Positions 10,524 to 20,960 of a DNA stretch of 64,000 bases are shown here, one piece after another. The notes beneath the pieces are model-generated. The model was not told the DNA's origin. It worked only from the letters and a program-made list of their open reading frames with translations, and did not search any database. This DNA comes from Norana najaformis (Eukaryota; Annelida; Clitellata; Crassiclitellata; Hormogastridae): assembly GCA_964023275.1 (NCBI GenBank), contig OZ029918.1, positions 14,020,355-14,084,354 on the forward strand, written 5' to 3'. Each line of letters begins with the position of its first letter. The stretch's first letter is position 1. Position numbers and translations under genes: made by a program.

Positions 10524-10800
10524 ATTATACGCAGTGCTTTTTTCTAGAGAAAAGGTTCCGGAACTGAACAATTATGGAATTTTATGCTAAACTTTTATTT
10601 TTATCAATCAGTAAACACTGAAAACAGTGTAAAGTTGTAAACACTGAAATTGAGTTAAAATAAGTTACATTATATTACATAATTAAAATAACTTAGTAGC
10701 ACTATTCTTTTATTAAAAACTAAATTATTTTTTATTAGCCGAAACAAGGTGCCGGGACGCCGTTCCTGAGTGTTCCGTCTGAAAAAGCACTGATTGTGCG
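10524..10800. mobile_element. hAT-like MITE, 261 bp
   Basis: The element 10532-10792 begins CAGTGCTTTTTT and ends in the inverse of CAGTGCTTTTTC. The eight bases outside it are ATTATACG (10524-10531) and ATTGTGCG (10793-10800), identical at six of eight positions with two A/G differences. That fits an ageing 8-bp target duplication of the hAT superfamily. There is no coding capacity; the interior is AT-rich. Confidence 0.65.
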
Positions 10801-11097
10801 ATAGGATAAGCTAACTAAATTGCCGATTGGTACAGACATAAAATAGCATTAGCAATTATACTGCTTATTGTAGACATTTGAAGATTGGAGATTAAAATAA
10901 TTAGAAGCGAGAGTTTAACAATTCTAATGACAGAGGCGTCAGTGGCATTTACATGTAGTTCATTGGGACGATGGTTTTCATGGATGGCATCTCAGCTCAT
11001 GCATTCGGCCATTACATTCTCCGAGAAGATGGTCGTCGCTCGTAAACGACGCACGAGCCACAGATTCCGCTCTCTGACTCAGCAGCCGTCCGGGAAG

Positions 11098-11241
11098 ATG
11101 GCGTCCGATGCAGGACAAAGGTCCGTGAAGCTATTGCAGAGGCTAGCGGCGGCGGCGGCGCAGCAGCAGCACAGATGCAAGCAAGATGCTGCTAGAGGAT
11201 GCGGGAACGAGACGCTACGCAGAGTTCCTATGTCGATGTAA
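11098..11241 (+). CDS. Short GC-rich open frame, possible first exon or chance
   Basis: ATG at 11098 sits in the favourable context GAAGATGG and opens 47 codons: MASDAGQRSVKLLQRL, an Ala run, a Gln run and a basic tail. The surrounding 250 bases are GC-rich with CpG, unlike the flanks. A good donor-like site, CCGGTAAGT, lies downstream at about 11340 but after the stop codon. No known family. Confidence is low. Confidence 0.2.
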   Translation: MASDAGQRSVKLLQRLAAAAAQQQHRCKQDAARGCGNETLRRVPMSM

Positions 11242-11836
11242 TGGACTCGTGTCGGTTGTCAGCACAGTCGATGCATGGCGCTATATCAATCGACGACTAA
11301 ATATCTCACAGGATGTGCAAAAGCCAGACGCATACTACACCGGTAAGTACGCCTAAGGATCAGCAAGTACGTCCATCAGTGTATGGATGCATTTGCGATA
11401 CGTTGCATACTCTAAAGTATGAGTTTATCGTTTGGCATGCATCGGTATGCCAACCGATAAACGGGGAATATTCTGATAATTATGTGATGATATAAGAAAA
11501 CATCTATTTCTTCTTAAATTGAGTACTGCTTAGACTGCGCCAAATGCGAACTTGATTATTACTATCGTTCGATAATGCAGTCGAGATCTTACCAGACTTT
11601 TACCAGTGCTGTGAGCTTACATTATCCTATCTTACAAAACCTAACCTTACCTTACCTTAAGTTGCTAACCCCACATGACCTGCCCATGCACGCCTTACCT
11701 TAGCTCACTCTGTACGCGAACATAAGGCTTAACAATCACGCAGGAGAATGGCCCGACCATGTATGAAAAAATGCAAACTCAGGCCGACAACCAGCTGTAC
11801 GTAATACCTATCGTAGTCGTAATTTTGGGATTGTTA

Positions 11837-12150
11837 CAGATTTCTAAGTCGCGGGAACCAGCTTATTCACAGGCGCTCAATCAAAACAAAATCGATAAAC
11901 GGAAAGGGTCAGAGTTGATTCTAAGTCAAAATCCAAGGGTCAGGAAGGCAGACAGACGACTACGGTAGACGGTGCTTGGATTTGGAGTGACAAGATAGAT
12001 AAGGAGCAGAGGAGGAATCAGGATAGGATTTGTGGAAGAGGACTGTTTTCAGTTTATACCTACGCAAAGATTGCAAGGGATGAAATATTGATGAGTTTGT
12101 AGGATGGATTTGTAGGAGGCGTCAGATATATTATTGTCGTGGGCCGAACA
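11837..12150 (-). mobile_element. LINE 3' end (family B), copy 1
   Basis: GTCGCGGGAACCAGCTTATTC and the following 250 bases match 15597-15870 on the same strand and 39440-39815 in the opposite orientation. The minus strand is the sense strand. Read that way it holds the last codons of ORF2 (equivalent to the LPLAISAQVLDSKLETFLF tract at 39.4 kb) and the 3' UTR, which ends in a 'gcgctttaaaaatc'-like terminus. It is 5'-truncated and mutated. Confidence 0.7.
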
Positions 12151-13827
12151 TTTCAGAATCTAAAGGTCATCGGTTGCATATTTTACCAATATTTCGTCAA
12201 AACGATTTCATTGCGCCAGTAGTAGTGATCAGGTTCAAGATTTGATATAAAACCATAAGCGAAATAATGAACATCGGGTCAGCTTACACTTTTCATAATA
12301 ACTCGATGCTAGTGAAGATTGAATCGCAGACATTTACATTCGCCTAGGGTGCGGATGCAGTATATATATATATATATATTATATATAATGCATATGTCAT
12401 GTATTTAAAATTACATATATATCATATATATAGACTGAATCGATAAACTTAATGTGTGTAAAAATATTCTAAGTGAACAATGCTTTATTGACCATTTCGT
12501 GTCTCGGAATACGACGCCCGGATATGAAAGCTTAAGTGCAGTTCTGACATCTGTCACTGGAGGCGCCTGCTGTTCCCTCTAAGCTGCGCGCGGGCAGAAC
12601 TTTTGAGGGTAGCGGGCACAGCTATTTTTTCTGCTAGCACACAAATTTTGTGAGTGTTCATGTTATTTCAAAGTTAAATTTAGCTCATTGTTACAGCTGC
12701 TGGCATATAGGCTTATAACCTACCATGTTCAGAAGGCCAAAACAAGGTTATATATTGCGACTGTATATGGCTTGCCAGCCTCCAGGTCGTGAGATGTTCA
12801 CTCAGACATACAGTCACATTCAGCTGTCCACATTATACACTGGGCTAATTACTGTAGCTAGCCACCAGCTCCAACCGGTGTGAGCCGCTTGAACGCGGCT
12901 TCCTCAACTCTGACCCACAGAATCTAAAGAGCTTGACTGCTCTCTCCATTAACAGTGAACTGCACAGGTATTGTAAAGAATAGATAACTGAAAACATCTA
13001 CTTCGTGTACAGATATTGTTTTGAAGCGCTTAACGAATCCTCAATATCATGTTGCACTAATTGCTCTAAACGCCGTTCTTGAGGAGTTAGCTGACCTCTG
13101 CAAAATCTCCCAGAAGCTGCTTGATGACGGTCGAAATACATCAGGCAGTTAAGCAAAAATTTCCAAGTTACATAGTACATCGGAGATAGCATATACTGGA
13201 GTGATTGTGTTAAAGAGCTGCTATGCACACACAAAACATTGATACGGCCGCTGTAGCCGGTTCACTGAGTCTGAAACCACTTGGACTGGAGATTTCCAGA
13301 AGATGAGCTGCTAGAATGGAAAATGTTTGAATTACTCGTGTTGGCAAATGCAAAGAACAATAAACCTAGATTGTTACAATAGAAGTGAAGTGTTGTTAGC
13401 GACTTGATAAAACTGACGATAAATTCAAGATGGCGGCAGCAACCAATATCGTGATTATGTGTATATATTGTTGCATGCTGGAAAGCGATTAGACTCGTAG
13501 AGGTATAGGCCGGACCAGCATACAACGTTCGTTGGTTTAAAACTCTGTATTCTCGAATCCAAAACGGCAACAACAACTTCAACTGAACGAACTTCCTCCA
13601 ACACGGCAATATCTGACCCATAACCTTTTGTCACGGCAATTCCTCTCAAGAACGTTCCACTCACTCTTTTATACATTCTCCTCTCCCAACGAGACAACCA
13701 CTCCTTTAAACACTCCCTCAAACACTCCTTTCAACACAAGTGCATGCGCACGTGTTCCTAACCGAATGTTGTATGGGCACGTGTGACCTTCTGACCTAAC
13801 CCAACCTGCCTTCCACAAGTGCCCTTG

Positions 13828-13882
<55 letters not shown>

Positions 13883-15555
13883 TGTAGGGTTCGAGAAACT
13901 TAAGACCGGAACGACTACATCGTGGAGACTGAAGAACTGAATTCAAATTCAAATGTTGACTTTATAGCCCACTATCTGTAACTTCGACGGATAGTAAGTA
14001 ATACACGGTTGCGCAAGAATCAACCAATGTCAAATGAACAAAGAAACAATTTCTATTTTCTTACAGAAAGTGTGGATGATCAAACGCAGAGTCTACCGTT
14101 TTATTACAGCGTCGAAAAAACTTTTAATTATCACCTGTGATAATTTCCATTTACAGCGTCACCTGCAAAGAAACAGAGGCAGAGGCCGATAGGAAGAGCA
14201 GTCTGAGACAGTCTATCTACATGTCATACATTGTCACCCTTTTCCATTGTCTGCTTCTAACCCTGTCTGTCTTTAGAGATTTCTCGTGTCTATACGACCG
14301 TTTCTTTTTCTCTCATTATTTACATAATACATATAATACGAGATCGTATGGTTGCCAGGGCCGTTTACATCGACCTTACATTACCTTACCTTATTGAACA
14401 AATTTATCAAGGAGCTTAGATCTGACACCACTTTAAAGAAAATTTAGCATTGCAAAATGCAAAAATTTTGACTGAAATTTCATGTAGTAGATATTTGGGG
14501 CAAAACTGTGCCAAAATTGAGCAATAACTCCCTTCATAGCTATAAATAACAATCATTTACGCCAGACTATTGAATCTTGCTGTATTATGTATATTTTGAT
14601 TCTGCATGGTGTGTATCGACCACCATAAATAACCTAAAGCCTTTCTACATACACTCTGCATGCACTCTGGAGAGGATTTAGGATTCTACCTGTTGGTCGA
14701 ATGCAGCTCAGGGCTCAGCGTAAAACCACAGCTGTGTAGAGATTTATGAGAGGTGCGTATAGATCAGATTGTATTGAGTTAGTCGTCCATTGTTGAAGCG
14801 CATTTCATGCATCGCCAGCCATGCATTGGCTTAAGGCTAAATTCAGAATCTTAAAAACAAGTTAACGTTCAATCAACGTTATACGTGTATTTACACATTT
14901 GCATATAATTATGCGTGTATGCACACGAATTTGTTACAACGTGGGAGTAAAATCATGTTTTTTTCGATGCTGTGCAAAGCATATTTGCGAAATGATGCCT
15001 ACCGTCATGGCATGCTATAAACCCCCTTTTGTTTATATCGGATCGATAATCTCACTAGAGGCTGGCTGATTTGAATCACCAAACCTTCTAGTCAAAGAGA
15101 CTCCAGTCTATTTATTAGGCCTAGAAAATTATAAATACTACAGGCTGCTAACTCTGACAAGACTGCTTTTAAATTCCAATCTGTGAATCCGAAAGGCAGC
15201 ATGTGATCCAGTTAGTACATTACATTCAGTTAAAATATGAAACACGTGGTCTGTCAGTTTATTATTGGGATAATAATTGTTAAAATTTAAGAGTATCTGA
15301 GTTACTTTATTGGACAGATACTTGTGAGTTTACAATTTTGATTATCTGCAGTTTGGGGTGGATTATATATTCATGTTGTAGACAACACGCGCTGCTCTGA
15401 GTTTCTGTGAAACCCACGAAGAAAAGGCATCACGGACAGTGACTGCGGATTTCTGAACGATAATGATGAAACTGTGAAACTTAATTAATGCTAAGACCCG
15501 TGCGAAAGGCAAGCACACAATGAATTACACAGTGGACCTAGTGATCGTAATCGTG
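12151..15555. other. Non-coding stretch with two TA microsatellites
   Basis: TA runs lie at about 12359-12380 and 13832-13878. The longest frames (13262-13621 and 13455-13721, minus) overlap one another in different frames and resemble nothing known. I see no paired splice sites, tRNA or mobile-element ends that I can defend. Confidence 0.4.
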
Positions 15556-15559
15556 ATCT

Positions 15560-15890
15560 TAAGCTCGAGATTTCTACAGCGCCCAAAGAAAGCTAAGTCG
15601 CGGGAACCAGCTTATTCACAGGCGCTCAGACAAAACAAAATCGATAGGCAAGAAGGGTTCGGTTCCAGGTCAAGATCCAAGAGTCAGGCAGGCAGGCAGA
15701 CAGTCAGACGGCTACGGTGGATATTGTTTGGAATTGAACCAGAAAGTAAGATAAGGGGAAGAGACAGAATCAGGAGAAGATATGAGGAAGAGGAGTGTTT
15801 ACAGTTTTGAGTGAAAGACCTGTGCAGAAATTGCAAGAGGTGAAGTGTTGGTGAGTGCGAAAGGAAATTTAAAATCAATATGCCCTGTAG
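15560..15890 (-). mobile_element. LINE 3' end (family B), copy 2
   Basis: This is colinear with 11837-12150 and, inverted, with 39.4-39.8 kb. A short CAGG run at 15684-15700 sits in the same place as the large CCTG expansion in the 39.5-kb copy. The sense (minus) strand retains the end of ORF2: a frame ending SPLAISAQVFHSKL at 15.80-15.85 kb. 5'-truncated. Confidence 0.75.
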
Positions 15891-15912
15891 CCTGCCTCCG
15901 TGCTCCAAAATG

Positions 15913-15946
15913 TACGCAGACATGTACACGTGTACATGTCTGCGTA
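15913..15946. repeat. Perfect 34-bp palindrome
   Basis: Each half is TACGCAGACATGTACAC (first half 15913-15929); the second half is its exact reverse complement, with no spacer. The symmetry stops exactly at both ends. It contains the nested sites ACATGT and CACGTG. Function unknown; it could extrude as a cruciform or be two transposon ends abutting. Confidence 0.9.
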
Positions 15947-16229
15947 TATGGCATTAGAATGTGCTGAGAGATGGTTGTTATGACTCGACTGGACAGTAAC
16001 AAAGCGAGAAAAAAGACTTTTCGAGAGATATCCGACTTGAACGCTTGACAGCTGACGCTATCCCGCAGAGAGCGCCACCTTTTCATCCATCGCCGGAAGC
16101 GCTAATGGATAAACAGAGGATCCCTGTGGAGTCGTACGACTTCCGGCACCTCAACCCAGCGCTTCCGGTGCGCAGTTCTATAATTCTGACATTACTATAA
16201 TTCATCCTGCTTATAGCCAACAGCCTCTG

Positions 16230-16264
<35 letters not shown>

Positions 16265-19200
16265 GCCTCCACATTCACATATGCCGACTACATGGTTATT
16301 CATTGCGCCAGCCGAGGAAGCGAAGTCTAAGTGCTGCTTACAGAAAGACAATTACATAGTAGTGGTTGCGTGTATTTGAGTAGCCTGCTTCTACTCGACT
16401 GTCAAGCCCCAGGGTCGTCGGTTCGAAACTGTATCCGCCCAGGCAAAGTAATATTTCAAAAGATTTGTGTGACATCAGCACCGTCTGATCGGCTCAGCTT
16501 TAACTGAATAATGCATGCATGCCTTCATACATTATTTATTATTATTATTATGCACGTGAATATTTGGATGTGAGAGTGTATGTGTGTACGTACGTACGTA
16601 TGTACATATGTTTGCACGTGTGCTTGTGCGATTGCATACATAAATGTATGTATGCGTGTATGTGTCGACGGTGCTTCGAACTGTCGATCGATCGAACTTC
16701 AAACCGTCGACTCGCCCTATTTGTAACGCTGCGCAAACTCCAAAGACACTCAGTCTTGTTTCATGTAATATATTAAATAAACGAAGAGTTCAACCACAAC
16801 AGTAGACCTTTCTTAAATCGTCACAGTTTCTAAACATACGAATCTCTCATAACATTTGCAACTCAACTGAGAACATGACAGACTACTTGTACTAAATCTT
16901 CACGCTCCCTCTACGAGGTATTTGCTTTTAAAGTCTATTTCCCGCCAAGTCAACGGTTACTGTTAACGCCAGATACTGCGCGCAAACGCTGACCAATCAA
17001 AAGAGTATATTTAAAATGCGTGCGAACGCCAGCCAGTCAGAAACAAATCAAAAACCATATAATACATCGATGCACGACACCGAAATTTCGCGTTTAAAGG
17101 ACCGGAAACCCACCAGTCCAGTAGCTAAGGAGTTAAACAGTAGCTAAGAGTAGCTACGACAGAATACCACTTGCTAAGGCGAGGAGAGCGATTATGTATA
17201 GACGTCTAGAGGCTAAAATTATCTAGACATCTATGGATTATGCATAGGCGTATAGATGATTTAGCATCTAAATTATCTAGAAGTCGAAAAAATCGCAGGT
17301 GGTGAAGCTAGTTAATGACAAACAGAATGACGTAGGCTATTCCTAACTATAGTACGTTCACATTATGTATAAATATTTGTGCATGGGGCACTTATGATAT
17401 GCCTTATAAAAATGTGTTAAAAGCGTTGCATATGAATGGCTGTCTAACTTTTCCATCGGGTTTGACTTAAGGTGAGCTAAAAATGTATGTTGAGACGAGT
17501 CTTTGTATGTTACTGTCTTTGTATCCAGTGCATGTGGACATTTATGCCACGCCTTTGAAGAACATCTCAAAGGTGGAAATAGTCATCGTTGCAGTGACAG
17601 ATTGTTCCAGAAGGACGATCAGATGCACAAGAAACGATCTAGTGGGCTCGAGTTGAAGTGCGGAAGTCATGGGCAACTGCGAACGCCAACCCGGGTGATT
17701 GGAGCCTAAAACACAGCTCCAGTGATGTATGCCGGAGCGGTTTGGACCAGCGAGGCCGTCCCAAGAGGAAGATCTTGAATGGGAATCGTTCCTCGACAGG
17801 AAATCGTGCCGTGAAGCGTGCGTGTGTTTATATGTGTTTATGTGTATGTGTGTGTGTTGGCTGGCTGTGTGTCTTGTTTTGCTTGTGTTTCTGTGATGCA
17901 AACAATATCACTTTCACTTCACATCACTACGTCTGTGGTTGGCGAACCCGGTTGACTTCTTCTCTTTTGTTTAAGGTTCGTATAAGATCCTCCATGAAGA
18001 TATCTCTTGATAAGTTTTTATGGTCAACAGTGCATAAGGTATTAGCAAAATGTCTTCTTTGCCTGTAAATCGTCATTTTCAGTAACACTTCTGCGCTACT
18101 TTGAGGCAATTGTGATGTTATAAAGGCTTCACTTGGGCTATGCACTCGTCATTTGGGCCAAACTTACTCTAAGGCTCTGGAATCTGGATGAGTTTCATTT
18201 GCTGTATGTTTTTTCTCCAGATAAAGGCTTAGCTTAAAGTTGTTTCACTCGCTTTGTTTGGGCGATTGCCAGAGGGGACGGGTTCGCTGTTGGCTTGAGC
18301 TGGTCTTGATTTAGTGGTTTAATTTCGAACTGATTTAGGAGACAAACAAATCTTCGGCTTCTTCTTGCGGCGACTCACAGTAATTGTGATAAAGTATCGA
18401 GCAGATTGTTTCCAATAAACACTAGGACTCGCCTCTCGTTTACAGAGTTTTCAGCAACCGTTTAATACCATATTAGCTACCTATAATGGCCGGCCACAGA
18501 TCCACTAAATTACGTTGGTATATACACACACGTATATTTGTGTGTATATATATTTGATGACAAATTTTCTGATAAACATGTGTTTTTCGATCTGAAATTT
18601 GATTTAAAAAAATTGTAAGTAAATAGAATTTCTGCAACATGACTTTGAAGCTGAATGTATGGGCATCCAAAAGTGTATGTCGCTATGAATTAATTTGAAT
18701 TTTCATGCAAATTTTATTTCAAATCATATATTATTACACTTTTTAAAGTCATCTCCGTTACCACTCAAACTATTTCAAAAATCTGCAACATAGCTTTGGT
18801 TGTTATGCAAGGTGTGTTTTAATATACCAAATAAGTGAGCTTTATAAACATAATTCAAAGAAGCAGCAAATTTTAATAATTTTCTAAAGTTAGATAAAAA
18901 AAATATCACGAGTGACCTGAAGTCCACTCCGTCACAATAGAAAGTACTATTTTTTTGTATTTTTAAAGCTTACACAAAAGCAGAAAACTAGAAAATAAAA
19001 ACATTGGTCACCCGTTGTTTATCTACTAGTAAACGTGAACAGTAATGTTGATAATAAAAAATGAAGTCAAACAGATTTTTCAAAGCGCTGCAAAATTGTC
19101 CACTTCGTTACTTAGAAAGGACAAGTTTGATTATAAAAATTCAAGCAATTCAGCAGTTAGCAGTACTATACCACACAGAAGTAATCCAAACAGTTTATCT

Positions 19201-20085
19201 CTTACTTTTAAGTCTTATTCGATAAAGAAGAAGACAAATACATTCTGTATCGAGCAGTTCACCTACACATAGGCCTGACGTTCTGTTAATCAGAAACATC
19301 GTTAAATATTACAATTTTTACTCCTTTGTTTACTGTAGACATGTGTTTATCACTAAATTTATATTTTCGAGTTACTCTCTGCCTAGTTGGATCAAATGTC
19401 ATAAGCAGCCAATAGCAGCCATCTTGAAGACGCATGTCCATAGCCAATATAACGGTTGTTTTGCCTATCGTGTCATTTGGCAATTAAGTTCGTCATAAGT
19501 GAAATCTGCTCGATGACTCTTTCAGTGTTCAGAGTTATTTCTCGATTCCATCGTTGATTTCGTGTGTTATGGACGTTGTTTGGTTGCATGTGATCGACGC
19601 CTGGTCGTCAATTTGGACTGATACACCTATAAAGGGTGGGACGGCGGTGACTTTTCTTCTTATTTGAGCACTGCTTGATTACTGATGAACTTTTGTTCTT
19701 AACGAACTTTAACATTATTGAGGTTATCATGGAGAAGAAACGTTATACAAATTGACAGTTGCAATTTACAATTATAATCTGCGTATCTGCAGTCTGGATG
19801 ACCACATTGTCTACCCACTTTTTCGCGCTTAATCTTTTCTGGTTGAGCGACTGATTTAATCTAATCTCTAATCTAAATTAGCGTCGTTTTCATAATGCCC
19901 AAGGCAAGAATCGATGGTCGCTTCAAGTGAAATTGTAATCAGAATCATAACCCATTGGGGAAGCCAAGTCAAAAACCGCTAGGCCAGAGAGACGAGAAGT
20001 TAGGTTACGGTTGGTAAGCAAATTCAGAGAAATGAGAGTAATACAAACAGTTTTTCAATTTAGACCGGAATGGCATAAAAGATGA
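15947..20085. other. Non-coding stretch with a CA repeat and weak coding-like frames
   Basis: A CA repeat lies at 16237-16264. A degenerate tRNA-like SINE is listed separately at 16360-16560. At 17190-17290 a roughly 50-base AT-rich unit containing ATTATCTAGA is imperfectly duplicated. The minus frame 17927-18145 (containing MTIYRQRRHFANTLCTVDHK) looks protein-like but lacks defensible splice sites. From 18.5 to 19.9 kb the sequence is AT-rich and I see nothing. Confidence 0.35.
16360..16560 (+). mobile_element. Degenerate tRNA-derived SINE
   Basis: A box-B-like GTCGGTTCGAAACTG (about 16417-16431) follows a weak box-A region about 50 bases upstream. It is followed by unrelated sequence that ends in an ATT run at about 16537-16552, the usual layout of a SINE with a microsatellite tail. 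Box A is poor, so this is tentative. Confidence 0.35.
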
Positions 20086-20089
20086 TAGA

Positions 20090-20400
20090 ACGAATAGAAC
20101 TTGACAGCGAATTTCGAAGCCGTTTATGCACCAGCAACCAGGATGCACCTTGTCAGGAAATCTATGCTTGATCCCTCCAATCTGCCGCCTTTCCATTTGC
20201 CCAAACGTAGAGACAACCCACCGTAACAGCTCCTCTGTCTCCTTCTCTCTCTCTGTGCTCCGCATCTTGTTCTTCATGCTGTATTTTCTGGACGACCCCT
20301 TTGACTTGGCGCATCGCTCGTGAATAAGCTGATGCCTGCGATTAGCTTTTAAGTAGCGCTTTAGAAATTGTATAAGGTACATATAGGATCCTCCATGAAG
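20090..20400 (+). mobile_element. LINE 3' end (family E), copy 1
   Basis: The tract AACCCACCGTAACAGCTCCT, followed by a CT-rich stretch, recurs at 51282 and 60097 in the same orientation. After it come GCATCTTGTTCTTCATGC and a terminal AAGTAGCGCTTTAGAAATTG, which fits a LINE 3' UTR. The preceding frame is disrupted ORF2 sequence. Confidence 0.6.
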
Positions 20401-20518
20401 CTAACGATTCTTCCAAGTTCCCATCTCTTTTCCCCTCTGTCTCTGTATCCTCCTACGTCTCTCTATCTCTGCATCTCACTGTGCCTTTCTCGGTCCATAA
20501 CATAACACAGCAGACCAC

Positions 20519-20580
20519 GAATTTATCGGGTGAGATCCCTCACCACCGCTGCCCGTTCGATTGGGTGCCACGCCATTTTA
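20519..20580 (-). repeat. Dispersed repeat A, left part, inverted
   Basis: The reverse complement of the first half of repeat A (see 27848-27964), reading GAATTTATCGGGTGAGATC on the plus strand and ending GGTGCCACGCCAT. About 60 bases later the second half of the repeat (ATGAGCAGGGTCGAGGCC, 20641-20700) appears in direct orientation, so this locus carries an internally inverted copy. Confidence 0.7.
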
Positions 20581-20640
20581 TGGTCCCCGTGTACGGTAAG
20601 TGCTAGTCCGATATTCAAATTAGCTGAAAATATAGGCACT

Positions 20641-20960
20641 ATGAGCAGGGTCGAGGCCATACGGTCGCTATAGAAATTTCTATTTCCATTTGCCGCAATA
20701 AAACGCAACATGACACACATAACATGACACAGTGCGCTGTGATCGGTCCATCTTTCTGGAATAAGCTGCCTTGCAACCAGCGATATGAGCTCCTTGGCCG
20801 TTTCTGCCTCTTTTCCGTAAGCGCTGGAAAACTATTCCACCCCATCGTGGGGTTTTGTGTTGTCAGGTCTGGAGCGTTTCTGATGAGCTTCTCTTGAAAC
20901 GGCGCTGTATAAATTCGCGATTACAATTACAATACAAAATTACATGACACGGTTTTAAGT
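20641..20960 (+). mobile_element. LINE fragment, ORF2 C-terminus with repeat-A leader
   Basis: After ATGAGCAGGGTCGAGGCC the frame AVIGPSFWNKLPCNQRYELL matches the SFWNKLP motif at the end of ORF2 in the 39.3-kb copy. It terminates in GCGCTGTATAAATTCGCGATT and an ATTACA tail (to about 20935). Frameshifted and 5'-truncated. Confidence 0.6.

Noticed and set aside
12540..12600. hAT-like end near TGTTCCCTCTAAGCTGCGC
   Set aside because: The motif looks familiar from non-autonomous hAT elements, but no inverted partner or 8-bp duplication was found.
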